Under the pieces are notes generated by a model that saw only the letters and a list, made by a program, of their open reading frames with translations, was not told where the DNA came from and did no database searches. Source: Paracoccus sp. DMF-8 (GTDB lineage: Bacteria; Pseudomonadota; Alphaproteobacteria; Rhodobacterales; Rhodobacteraceae). From it: a DNA stretch of 64,000 bases. The stretch spans positions 124,001 to 188,000 of the forward strand of contig NZ_JARJHL010000003.1 in NCBI RefSeq assembly GCF_029309835.1. The letters run 5' to 3'. This document shows positions 55,622-64,000 of the stretch, piece by piece. A program made the translations under genes and the position numbers. The first letter of the stretch is position 1, and the number at the start of each line of letters is the position of its first letter.

Positions 55622-57094
55622 TCGGAAACCTCGTTGCGGGGATTGGCAAGCGGCGGGGTGGCGCCGATATTTGCCGGATTGTCGGCAGGGCCGTCTGTCG
55701 GCGTTTGGGCCGGAGCCGGGGCTGGGGTTGCGGACGCATCCACCCCCGCATCGGCAGGGGCCGCAGGCGAGGCAGCCTCTGCGGGCAGCAGCCAGCCGGT
55801 GACATGGGCGTTGCTGTCGATCAGCAGCCGCGCGGCATCGGTCACATCCTGAACCGTGACGGCATCCAGCAGATCGGGCCATTCATGCACATCCTCGACC
55901 GTCAGCCCGGTCGAAAGCGCCATGCCATAGTCATAGGACCGGGCATGAGCGCTGTCTTGCAGGTAAACCCGGCCCGCGCGGATCTGGGTCTTGATCCGGT
56001 CGAGCTGCGCGGGATCGGGGCCGGTATCGGCGAAATCGCGCAGCGCCTGATCCAGTGCGGCCTCGGCATCGGCATTGGCGACGCCCGGCGCAGGCACCAG
56101 CCCAAGCGCGAATGTCGTCGCATCGACCGAAGTGCCGTCATAGCTGGCATAGGTGAACAGCGCCATGCCGCCCTGCACCAGATCCCGCGCCAGAACCGAG
56201 GTCTGGGACGATCCGCCCAGCAGTTCCGCCAGCACGGTCAGCGCGGCGGCCTGCTGCTGGTCGCCGGTCTTGCGCTGCGGCACCAGCACCGTGCGCACCA
56301 GCGAAGGCTGGGGCACGCGCGGGTCGCTGCGTTCCATCCGGCGGGGCGAATTCTGCTGGGGGTTCCTGCGGGCGCGGCTTGCGGGTCAGATCGGGACGCG
56401 CCGGGACCGGGCCATAATATTTCTCGGCCAGTTGGCGGACGCGGTCGGCGGTGACATCGCCCGCGACGATCAGCACCGCATCATTCGGCGCGTAATGGCT
56501 GCGATACCAGTTCAGCGCGTCTTCACGGGTCAGCGATTCCATTTCCTGACGCCAGCCGATGACGGGGCGGCCATAGGGGTGGTTGTAGAACTGCACCGCA
56601 TTGCGTTCTTCGGCGAACAGGGCCGAGGGGTCGCTGTCGGTGCGCTGCGCCCGTTCCTCCAGCACCACCTGACGTTCGGCCTGCCAGTCGTTTTCACCGA
56701 TCCGCAGGTTTTCCATGCGGTCGGCCTCCATTTCCATGATCAGCGGCAGCCGGTCGCTGGCGATGCGCTGGAAATAGGCGGTGTAATCATAGCTGGTAAA
56801 GGCATTGTCCATGCCGCCATTGGCCTTGACCGTCCTGGACAACTCGCCCGGCGCCAGCTTTTCGGTGCCCTTGAACATCAGATGTTCCAGATAATGGGCG
56901 ATGCCCGACTTGCCCGGCGCCTCGTCGGCGGAACCGATCTTATACCACAGCATCTGGACGACGACGGGGGCACGGTGATCCTCGATCACGACGGTTTCCA
57001 GACCGTTCGGCAGGGTGAAATGACTGATTCCCTTGGGCATTTCCGCGACGGCGGGAAGGGCCGACAGGAACAGGGCGGCAACGGTCAGGCGCAT
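55618..57094 (-). CDS. M16 family zinc peptidase, catalytic subunit (frameshifted)
   Basis: Periplasmic processing-peptidase-like metalloprotease with a signal peptide (MRLTVAALFLSALPAVA) and the inverted zinc motif HYLEHLMFKG. The distal Glu is in ERQVVLEERAQRTDSDPSA. The frame breaks in a run of five G at 56358-56362 (C on the coding strand) after RKPRPQEPP. The rest, from NSPRRMERSDPRVPQPSLVR to the C-terminal tail, is in another frame. Restored length is about 492 residues. Paired with the downstream non-catalytic M16 gene. Confidence 0.88.
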
Positions 57095-57215
57095 GAACGG
57101 GCTCCGGTGCGGGCAGGTCTTGAAATTGACCCGCCGACCTTGGCCCGAAAAAAACCGGCAGGGCAAGCCCGGCCGGTTTCATCAAAGCGTGAACGCCCGA
57201 CCTGCGGTCAGCCCG

Positions 57216-57791
57216 TCAGTCCGCCATGCGCGATTCATGGACCTGACGCTGGACCGGCGCCGCGCCGGTCAGGCTGTAGCCCTTTGGCGGCGCGGCGGGC
57301 ACGCGCGCGCCAGCAGCCCGCCAGCGTTCCAGTTCGGTCCAGCTGTCCAGCGTCATCGGCTGATAGGCGCGGTAATAGACATTGGTCCGGGCCAGCACCT
57401 CCAGCGCGCGGCGCGAGTGACGGCCGCGCCATGCCACGTCTTCCTGCGCGGTGATCTGGCGGATGCCGGGGTCACGGCCAAGGCGGCCGGTATAGGCCAG
57501 CAGCGCCCCATCGGCCGCGCCGACGCCCTGCTGGGCCAGATGGCCGGGGTTGCCGCCAAGCGCGGCAATCGCATCGCCCGCCGGATTGGGATCGGTGATA
57601 TTGCCGCCGCCCGGCGTCGGCGCGGGCAGGACGTTCAGATCGCCCGGCATTTCCAGCGGCCGCGTCGGCACGATGGCGAATTCGTCGGGGCTGCGCTGGC
57701 CCTGCCTGATATTCATCAGATGCGGGTCCGTGCTGCAGGCCGAAACGGCCATCAGCATGATCATCGTCGCAACTGTCGCGCGCATCCGCAT
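57216..57791 (-). CDS. DUF3035 lipoprotein
   Basis: 191 residues. A lipobox in MIMLMAVSACSTD gives a predicted lipoprotein. The body (PDEFAIVPTRPLEMPGDLNVLPAPTP) is the beta-barrel-assembly-like DUF3035 motif seen in alphaproteobacteria beside lspA. Function is unknown. It lies between lspA and the M16 pair. Confidence 0.9.
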   Translation of the reverse strand: MRMRATVATMIMLMAVSACSTDPHLMNIRQGQRSPDEFAIVPTRPLEMPGDLNVLPAPTPGGGNITDPNPAGDAIAALGGNPGHLAQQGVGAADGALLAYTGRLGRDPGIRQITAQEDVAWRGRHSRRALEVLARTNVYYRAYQPMTLDSWTELERWRAAGARVPAAPPKGYSLTGAAPVQRQVHESRMAD

Positions 57792-57828
57792 CTTGGGTCC
57801 CTTTCGACGGCTCACGCCTCTTCTAGCG

Positions 57829-58509
57829 TCATTTCCCGGTGGCGTCACGGGTCTTGTCGCGTGGTTTCGCACGGGCGCGGGGTTCCGCTTTTGCCGCCTT
57901 GCCCGCCGGGTCGCGGGGCGCGGGCGGTTGCAGGAACAACCCGATCGCGCCCGCAAAGATCGAAATATCCGCGACGTTGAAACTATAGGGGTTGCGCCAG
58001 TTCGGCAGCGACATGTTCAGGAAATCGGCGACCGCGCCATAGGTCATGCGGTCGATGACATTGCCGATGGCGCCGCCGATCAGCAGGCCCGCGGCGATCT
58101 TGGCGAAACGTGCATGTTCGGTGCGCGCCAGCCAGATCCAGACCCAGATGCAGATCACCACCGCGACCCCGATCAGCACCCAACGCATCATGTCGACATC
58201 GCTGGAAAACAGGCCGAAGTTCACGCCCTGATTCCACGCCATGCGCAGGTTCAGCCAGGGGTCGATCAGGTCGATTTCACGGCGCTGGTCCAGCCGCATG
58301 ACATGGACCACGACATATTTCAGCACCTGATCCAGCGCGATGACCAGCGCCGCGACCAGCACCACCGGCCGCATCGAGCGTGCGCGTTTCAGCGCCAGCG
58401 CCTCGGCCGCGCGGCGTTCCTCGGCGGCGCGGTTGCGGCGCGGGGCGCGCGGCTTGCGCGGCGCGGGCTGGGGTTCGGCAGGGATATCCGGGGGTGTTTC
58501 GTCAGTCAT
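57829..58509 (-). CDS. lspA: Signal peptidase II
   Basis: Inner-membrane aspartyl protease of 226 residues that removes lipoprotein signal peptides. Four membrane segments follow a 45-residue basic and proline-rich N-terminal extension. The catalytic Asp153 is in [15 protein letters not shown] and Asp181 in [11 protein letters not shown]-terminal basic tail follows. The order purH-lspA-DUF3035-M16 is conserved in related bacteria. Confidence 0.95.
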   Translation of the reverse strand: MTDETPPDIPAEPQPAPRKPRAPRRNRAAEERRAAEALALKRARSMRPVVLVAALVIALDQVLKYVVVHVMRLDQRREIDLIDPWLNLRMAWNQGVNFGLFSSDVDMMRWVLIGVAVVICIWVWIWLARTEHARFAKIAAGLLIGGAIGNVIDRMTYGAVADFLNMSLPNWRNPYSFNVADISIFAGAIGLFLQPPAPRDPAGKAAKAEPRARAKPRDKTRDATGK

Positions 58510-58515
58510 GACAGA

Positions 58516-60105
58516 TCAGTGCCGGAAATGGCGCTGCCCTGTAAAGACCATTGCCAGCCCAAGGCGATCCGCCGCCGCGATCACCTCGTCGTCGCGCATC
58601 GAACCGCCGGGCTGGATCACCGCGCGGGCGCCCGCTTCGGCCAGGGCCTCGATCCCGTCGGCAAAGGGGAAAAACGCATCCGACGCGACAGATGCGCCGA
58701 TGGTCAGCGCCTGCGGCAGACCCAGCACTTCGGCCATGTCTTCGGATTTGCGGCGGCCGATGCGCGTCGAATCGACGCGGCTCATCTGGCCTGCACCGAT
58801 GCCGACGGTGGCCAGATCGCGGGCATAGACGATGGCGTTGGATTTGACATGTTTCGCCACGGTCCAGGCAAACAGCAGATCGGCCAGTTCCTTGTCGTCG
58901 GGCTGGCGCTGCGTCACCACGCGCAGATCGGCGGGCAGGATCACGCCATTGTCGCGCCCCTGCACCAGAAAGCCGCCCGCGACCTGACGAAAGGTCGTGC
59001 CCGCCGCTTTCGGGTCGGGCAAGCCGCCGGTGGTCAGCAGGCGCAGGTTTTTCTTGGCGGCAAAGATCTCGCGCGCCTCGTCCGTTGCATCGGGGGCGAT
59101 GACGACCTCGGTAAAGATTTCGGTGATCGCGCGGGCGGTATCGCCGTCCAGCGCCGTGTTCAGCGCGATGATCCCGCCAAAGGCCGAAGTCCGGTCGCAG
59201 TCGAAGGCGCGGCGGTAGGCGTCAACCGCGCTGTCGCCCCGCGCCACGCCGCAGGGGTTGGCGTGCTTGATGATCGCGACCGCCGGGCCTTTCAGCGGGT
59301 CGAATTCCGCGACCAGTTCGAATGCCGCATCGGTGTCGTTGATATTGTTATAGGACAGTTCCTTGCCCTGCCATTGCTTTGCCGTGGCAACGCCGGGACG
59401 GGCCGAACCATCGGTATAGAAGGCCGCCGACTGATGCGGGTTTTCGCCGTAGCGCAGGCTTTGCGACAGGGTGCCGGCAAAGGAACGGTAACGCGGCGTC
59501 GACTCTCCGATCGCCTGCGCCATCCAGGTCGAGACAGCCGTGTCATAGGCCGCCGTCCGGGCATAGGCATTCTGCGCCAGCCGCTGACGGAACGGCAGCG
59601 AGGTCGCGCCGTCATTGGCATTCAGTTCGGCCAGCAGCGCCGCGTAATCGGCGGTATCGACGATGACATTGACGAAGGCGTGGTTTTTCGCCGCCGCGCG
59701 AATCATCGCCGGGCCGCCGATGTCGATGTTTTCGATGCAATCCTGATAGCTGGCGCCCTTGGCCACCGTCGCCTCGAACGGATAAAGGTTGACGACCAGC
59801 AGGTCGATCATGTCGATCTGGTGGGTTTCGGCGGCGGCCATATGTTCGTCATTGTCGCGCAGGGCCAGCAAGCCGCCGTGAACCTTAGGGTGCAGCGTCT
59901 TGACGCGGCCATCCATCATTTCCGGGAAACCCGTGACATCGGCGACATCGGTGACCTTGATGCCCGCTTCGCGCAGCGCCAGCGCGGTGCCGCCGGTGGA
60001 CAGGATGTCGATCCCGCGCGTTTCAAGATCGCGGGCGAAGTCGATCAGCCCGGTCTTGTCGGAAACGGAAATCAGCGCGCGGCGCATGGAAATGCGGTCA
60101 GTCAT
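58516..60105 (-). CDS. purH: Bifunctional AICAR transformylase / IMP cyclohydrolase
   Basis: Last two steps of IMP synthesis in a 529-residue protein. The cyclohydrolase domain has [28 protein letters not shown] and [16 protein letters not shown]. The transformylase domain has [22 protein letters not shown] and the C-terminal [17 protein letters not shown] and [13 protein letters not shown]. The start at ATG 60105 begins MTDRISMRR. Confidence 0.96.
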   Translation of the reverse strand: MTDRISMRRALISVSDKTGLIDFARDLETRGIDILSTGGTALALREAGIKVTDVADVTGFPEMMDGRVKTLHPKVHGGLLALRDNDEHMAAAETHQIDMIDLLVVNLYPFEATVAKGASYQDCIENIDIGGPAMIRAAAKNHAFVNVIVDTADYAALLAELNANDGATSLPFRQRLAQNAYARTAAYDTAVSTWMAQAIGESTPRYRSFAGTLSQSLRYGENPHQSAAFYTDGSARPGVATAKQWQGKELSYNNINDTDAAFELVAEFDPLKGPAVAIIKHANPCGVARGDSAVDAYRRAFDCDRTSAFGGIIALNTALDGDTARAITEIFTEVVIAPDATDEAREIFAAKKNLRLLTTGGLPDPKAAGTTFRQVAGGFLVQGRDNGVILPADLRVVTQRQPDDKELADLLFAWTVAKHVKSNAIVYARDLATVGIGAGQMSRVDSTRIGRRKSEDMAEVLGLPQALTIGASVASDAFFPFADGIEALAEAGARAVIQPGGSMRDDEVIAAADRLGLAMVFTGQRHFRH

Positions 60106-60134
60106 CGGCAGGGCCCCCGGTTTTCTGCTGGCGC

Positions 60135-61798
60135 TCACCTAACCTCTGCCCGCGCGAAGGTCCAGCCGACTTGCACGGCGCGGGCAGTCAATAGCGCGGT
60201 CAGGACGATCTGCTGGCTGGCGACCGGCTGGCGGCGGTCCGGGTCCAGCCAGCGCGACGGCTCCAGCCGCATCCGGGCGTTGCCGTCATGGGAAAAGAAC
60301 CAATCCTCACCCTCGGGCAGGATCAGGCGCATGGCCTCGCCCTCGATGCTGGCGCGGATGGCGGGGTGCAGGTGGAAACGGATGTCCAGCCCGATGCCCG
60401 CCGCGCCGCGTTCGGCCAGTCTTTGGTCCAGAACCTCTTGCGCGGGCGGGTCCAGCGCGACCAGCGAATCCTCGCCGTCCAGGGTCAGCCCGTCGGGTTC
60501 CAGCCACAATTCGCGCAGGCAGGTCAGGCCGTGGCTGGCCAGCCAGCCGTCATGGCCGGACAGGATATGCGCCGGGTTGGCGGAGTGGGCCGGGCCGCAA
60601 TCCGGGGCGGTCATATGGCCGTCGTCATCGAAATCGCCAGCCCAGACCCGCGCCGCGCTGTCGGCCAGCAGATCCGGCCCCGCCATATCGGCGACAAAAC
60701 GCGACGAATTCATCCCCGCCAGCGTCAGGGCGGAATGGTTGTGGCTGCGCCGCGCGGCCTCGGCCCAGACCGGGCCGATATGATCGCCCGTCCCGCAGGA
60801 CAGGATGATCGGCTGGCGCCCGCAGACCAGTTCAAAGCCAAGGGTCGAGGCATGGGCCATGCCCGCCGCCTCGCCCATGGGCGGCGTGGCCGCATCCAAG
60901 ATCAGCGTCGTGCGCCCGCGCGCCATGCGGGCATAGCCAAGCGGCTTGCCGCGCGCGGTGATCGCCGGGCCGGGGCTGGCGGCCAGACAGCGATCCAGCC
61001 GCCCCGGCACGCCGCGCCCGCTGCCGTGAAACTGCGGCAACCCGCCATCGGCGTGGCGGATCGCGCGCAGGGATTGGGCCAGCGCGGCGATGGCATCCTC
61101 CAGCGCGGCGGGCACCGCGACACCGGCCCGACGCGCGCTGTCCGCGGCCCAGCCCATCAGCGACGCCGCGTCCAGCAGGATTTCGGGGGAACGCGGCGCG
61201 GTCAGGGATCTGGCCCCATCGCCTCGGCCTCTTCGGCCAGCGTCACCAGTGCCAGCCGGGCAAGCTGGTCATGGCCGTGCAGGTGAAAGGCGGCAAAGAC
61301 CAGCGCGGTCAGGGCCTCGATCCGGGGCAGGCCGTCGGGGGTGGTGGACCATGTGTCCGACAGCCATGACAGGTGCCCCCGGCAGGCATGGAGAAAGGCG
61401 TCGGCATCGGGCTGGCGCAGACCGGGCAGGATCATGCCCGCGTGAAACAGCCAGCGCAGCAGGCGACGGCCCGCGATTTCCGCCAGCCATTCGACGGTCG
61501 CCTCGGCCGGGTCGGGGTGGTCATATTGCCAGTCCAGCACCAGCTTTTGCGACATGGCCCGCGCTTCGGGACTGGCCAGCGCCGCCAGATCGTCCAGCCA
61601 GCCGAAACCATGCAGATCGGCCCGGACCAGCAGCGGCAAATCGCTGATCGCAAAGGGGTTGCCGCGCAGGATATGGCCGCGCAGCACCAGCTCGCCCGCC
61701 AGAATGGCGCGGCCCCGGCCGGGATGGCCGATGGCCTTCGGCTCGGGGTGGCGCAAAAAGCCCTCGGGGCGTTTCATGTTCGGCGAAAGATTGTTCAT
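60135..61798 (-). CDS. Heparinase II/III family protein (frameshifted)
   Basis: Polysaccharide-lyase-like protein of about 554 residues split in two frames. The first (from ATG 61798, [10 protein letters not shown]) has the helical toroid with [10 protein letters not shown] and [21 protein letters not shown] [19 protein letters not shown]. The frame breaks at about 61195-61210 before [12 protein letters not shown]. The second carries the beta-sandwich with [37 protein letters not shown] and a C-terminal [17 protein letters not shown]. Its position between rsmB and purH is conserved, and its substrate is unknown; a cell-envelope role is possible. Confidence 0.85.
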
Positions 61799-61841
61799 CT
61801 GCCCCAAAGCCGCCCACCCGCGCCAGCAATACCGCCCGAAT

Positions 61842-63161
61842 CTATGCCGGGCTGGCCGGTTTTCGCAAGCGCGCGATAAAGAACCCGTCCATTCCGCCCA
61901 GATCGGGCCAGTGATCGGGACGCAACCGCAGCCCGCCCTGCGGCGTGATCCATTCCGCGTCAATGCCCGGCAGATCGGGCGCCTCGACGACTAGACCGGG
62001 GTGGCGCGACAGGGCGGCGGCCAGTTGATCCTCGCCCTCGGCGGGCAAAAGCGAACAGGTCGCATAGACCAGCCGCCCGCCGGGTTTCAGCACATCCAGC
62101 GCGTGATCCAGCAGATTCGCCTGCAATTCGACCAGCGCCGGGATGCCCGATCCGTCGCGGATCAGCGGCAGTTCGGGGTGGCGGCGGATCGTGCCGGTGG
62201 CCGAACAGGGCGCGTCCAGCAAGATCGCGTCGGGGGCGGTTTCAGGGCGCCACTCCAGCGCATCGCCCGCGACCATCTGCGCGCGCAGCCCGCAGCGGGT
62301 CAGGTTTTCGCCCACCCGTTCCAGACGCGCGGCCGAGATATCCAGCGCCGTGACCCGGCAGCCCGCCGCAGCAAGCTGCAAGGTCTTGCCCCCCGGCGCG
62401 GCGCACAGATCGGCGACAACCTCGCCCGGTTGCGGGTTCAGGATCCGCGCCGCCATCGCCGCCGCTGCGTCCTGCACCCACCAGTCGCCCGCCTCATAGC
62501 CCGGCAGCGCGCTGACCTGCGCACCCTGCGGCTGACGGAACGACCCGCCCGGCAGGGCCGCGCCCGGCGCCTCACGCCCCGGCTTGACGGTCAGGTCGAT
62601 CGGCGCGCCGCGTTCATGCGCGGCCTCGATCGCCAGCGCGACATCGCCGCCCCAGGTCGCGGAAACCGGGTTGCGCAGCCATGCGGGCAGGTGCTGCGGC
62701 GACAGGTCGCGCCATTCGCCCGCCATCCCCGACGCCCGGCGCAGCACGGCATTGACCATGCCAGCGGCCTCTTGCCCCTTGCGGCCCATGCTGCGGGCCA
62801 GCGCGACACCGGCATAGACGACGCCATGCGGCGCCTCGTCCAGCGCCAGCATCTCGACCACGGCCAGACGCAGCAGCCAACGGATATCGGGACGCGGGCG
62901 GCGCGACATCAGGGGGGCCAGCAGCGCATCGGCACGGTCGGCGCGGCGCAGCGTTTCCGCCGCCAGCCGCCTTGCCCGCGCCCGCCCCGCCGGGGGCAGC
63001 GGCCCGGCCACGGTCACCGCCTCGTCCAGCGTCGCGCCTTCGCCCACCGCCTGCAGCATCGCCAGCGCCGCCTGACGCACCTCGTCGGGGCGGTCGCCCC
63101 TTGGCCGATGCCTGCCCTGTCTTCGCTTGTCCAATCCGCGCCCCTTGCCTAGATTGTCCAC
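61842..63161 (-). CDS. rsmB: 16S rRNA cytosine-967 C5-methyltransferase
   Basis: 439 residues from GTG 63161, chosen for its aaggga site; there is no family sequence upstream. The N-terminal NusB-like domain covers about 20-155 (EVRQAALAMLQAVGEG, GMVNAVLRRASG). The methyltransferase has VADLCAAPGGKTLQLAAAG for S-adenosylmethionine and the catalytic cysteines Cys319 in DAPCSATGTIRRHPE and Cys369 in YATCSLLPAEGEDQ. It modifies 16S rRNA. Confidence 0.93.
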   Translation of the reverse strand: MDNLGKGRGLDKRRQGRHRPRGDRPDEVRQAALAMLQAVGEGATLDEAVTVAGPLPPAGRARARRLAAETLRRADRADALLAPLMSRRPRPDIRWLLRLAVVEMLALDEAPHGVVYAGVALARSMGRKGQEAAGMVNAVLRRASGMAGEWRDLSPQHLPAWLRNPVSATWGGDVALAIEAAHERGAPIDLTVKPGREAPGAALPGGSFRQPQGAQVSALPGYEAGDWWVQDAAAAMAARILNPQPGEVVADLCAAPGGKTLQLAAAGCRVTALDISAARLERVGENLTRCGLRAQMVAGDALEWRPETAPDAILLDAPCSATGTIRRHPELPLIRDGSGIPALVELQANLLDHALDVLKPGGRLVYATCSLLPAEGEDQLAAALSRHPGLVVEAPDLPGIDAEWITPQGGLRLRPDHWPDLGGMDGFFIARLRKPASPA

Positions 63162-63188
63162 ATCTATCCCTTTTCCAAGGAAATCGCC

Positions 63189-63377
63189 ATGACCGAACGC
63201 GCCATGACCGAACGCAAGGACCTGCCGCCTGCGGCGCAGCGCGCCCTTGCCGAAGCCGAAGAGCGGCGCCGGAACGCCGCGCCGCTGGACCTGCCGACAG
63301 AGCTGGGCGGACGCGACGGCCCCGAGCCGGTCCGCTACGGCGATTACGAACGCAAGGGGCTGGCCGTCGATTTCTGA
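63189..63377 (+). CDS. DUF1674/SdhAF4-like protein
   Basis: 62 residues starting MTERAMTERKDLPPAAQRAL. The C-terminal half, PTELGGRDGPEPVRYGDY, then ERKGLAVDF, is the conserved core of DUF1674, related to succinate dehydrogenase assembly factor SdhAF4, which binds flavinylated SdhA. It is far from any sdh genes here. It diverges from rsmB over 27 bases. Confidence 0.88.
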   Translation: MTERAMTERKDLPPAAQRALAEAEERRRNAAPLDLPTELGGRDGPEPVRYGDYERKGLAVDF

Positions 63378-63531
63378 CGGCCGGATTCTGATGGCCGGCG
63401 GGTCGTTGTTCGACCGGTTTCCCACGCATCTCACAGAAGCGTGACACGAAAGACGCGACCGTTTACCTGTCGTTTACCGTCCAGCCGCGAAGTTGACGCC
63501 ACGCACCGCCCCGACGAGAAAGATCGATATC

Positions 63532-64000
63532 ATGTCCGGCCGCATCCTGCCGAGGTGGCAAACAGCCGCTGTCCTTCTGTTGGCTCTGGCCGCTCAGGCG
63601 GCGGCGCAGGGCATGTTCGGGGGCGGATCGCGCGGCACGCCCGGTCCGCGCGAAGTCGGCGTGATGACCGTGTCGGATGAAAACGTGCCCTATACGGTGA
63701 CCCTGCCGGGCCGGGCCGTCGCCTATCAGGAAACCGGCATCCGCCCGCAGGTCGGCGGCGAAGTGCTTGAAATATCGTATGAACCCGGCCAACCCGTCGC
63801 GCAGGGTGAGGTGTTGTTCCGGCTGGACCCGGAAACGCTGTCGGCGGCCCTTGCCGCAGCCGAGGCATCCGTCGCGGGCGCCGAAGCCAGCCTGAGTTCG
63901 GCGCAGGCCACGGTGGAACGCTATCGCCGGCTGGAAGGTTCGGGCGTGACATCGGTCGACCGCTCGAATGCCGAAGTCGCGCTGGCGCAGGCGCAGGCCG
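63532..64000 (+). CDS. RND efflux membrane-fusion protein (3' end missing)
   Basis: Open to the right edge. Starts MSGRILPRWQTAAVLLLALAAQAAAQ, a signal peptide, then VGVMTVSDENVPYTVTLPGRAVAYQETGIRPQVGGEVLEI with the lipoyl-like half-motif, and an alpha-hairpin coiled coil beginning AAAEASVAGAEASLSSAQATVERYRRLEG. This is the periplasmic adaptor of a tripartite drug-efflux pump; the pump and regulator would lie beyond the window. Confidence 0.92.
   Translation, partial: MSGRILPRWQTAAVLLLALAAQAAAQGMFGGGSRGTPGPREVGVMTVSDENVPYTVTLPGRAVAYQETGIRPQVGGEVLEISYEPGQPVAQGEVLFRLDPETLSAALAAAEASVAGAEASLSSAQATVERYRRLEGSGVTSVDRSNAEVALAQAQA

Noticed and set aside
57550..60783. A 1077-codon plus-strand ORF opposite lspA and purH
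   Set aside because: It is antisense to well-conserved genes and its translation is rich in Arg, Gln, His and Asp with no domain; high-GC codon structure creates such open shadow frames.

Overview
The window is a high-GC, gene-dense chromosomal segment that reads as an alphaproteobacterium of the Rhodobacteraceae/Paracoccaceae type (Paracoccus-like). Supporting signs are an ErcS/NahK-type hybrid kinase, a BioR-controlled bioB, the gene order rsmB-heparinase-purH-lspA-DUF3035-M16-M16, a leucyl aminopeptidase/NlpC-P60 pair, an SdhAF4-like DUF1674 gene and a matRCAB malonate cluster. I see no rRNA, tRNA, insertion sequence, prophage or CRISPR array. Taxonomy is inferred from gene content, not from a marker gene.

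Layout. 1-1317: 3' part of a hybrid histidine kinase. 1314-7980: a sugar ABC transporter of the glucose/mannose type, a divergent LacI regulator and an AGE-family sugar isomerase, together looking like a hexose (mannose) uptake and isomerisation module. 8083-9168: molbindin and an orphan TetR. 9612-11471: a PIG-L deacetylase fused to six FG-GAP/VCBS-like Ca-binding repeats. 11507-13275: pabB-pabC for p-aminobenzoate. 13434-15071: an FMN glutamate-synthase-domain membrane protein. 15155-19990: GlcC-like repressor divergent from glcDEF (glycolate oxidase). 20249-27602: MFS carrier, NDH-2-like flavoprotein, GntR regulator, then a minus-strand operon (membrane fatty-acid-hydroxylase-superfamily enzyme, two small membrane proteins, DUF6166, zinc alcohol dehydrogenase, alpha/beta hydrolase), with a class III aminotransferase diverging at 27853. 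29229-34448: matR-matC-matA-matB, malonate uptake and conversion to acetyl-CoA. 34584-38648: putA and its Lrp-type regulator. 38921-40765: bioB and bioR. 40797-44994: oxyR, glpK, a GT2 glycosyltransferase, beta-carbonic anhydrase. 45134-50067: small helical protein, aminopeptidase, NlpC/P60, and two saccharopine dehydrogenases (lysine catabolism). 50161-53964: PQQ-type sugar dehydrogenase, DUF3775, mutL. 53964-64000: small lipoprotein, two M16 peptidases, DUF3035 lipoprotein, lspA, purH, heparinase II/III, rsmB, DUF1674, and the 5' end of an RND membrane-fusion protein.

The best candidate for something undescribed is the 20.2-29.2 kb block: a multi-histidine membrane hydroxylase operon with alcohol dehydrogenase, hydrolase, aminotransferase, carrier and flavoprotein, whose promoters share an AT-rich TGATATAT core and one of which has a clear -35/-10 pair overlapped by an inverted repeat. 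A second theme is technical. Nine otherwise well-conserved genes (binding protein, glcD, glcE, MFS, flavoprotein, matA, aminopeptidase, M16, heparinase) each carry one or more short indels, several of them in C or G runs. This pattern is more like consensus sequencing error than gene decay.
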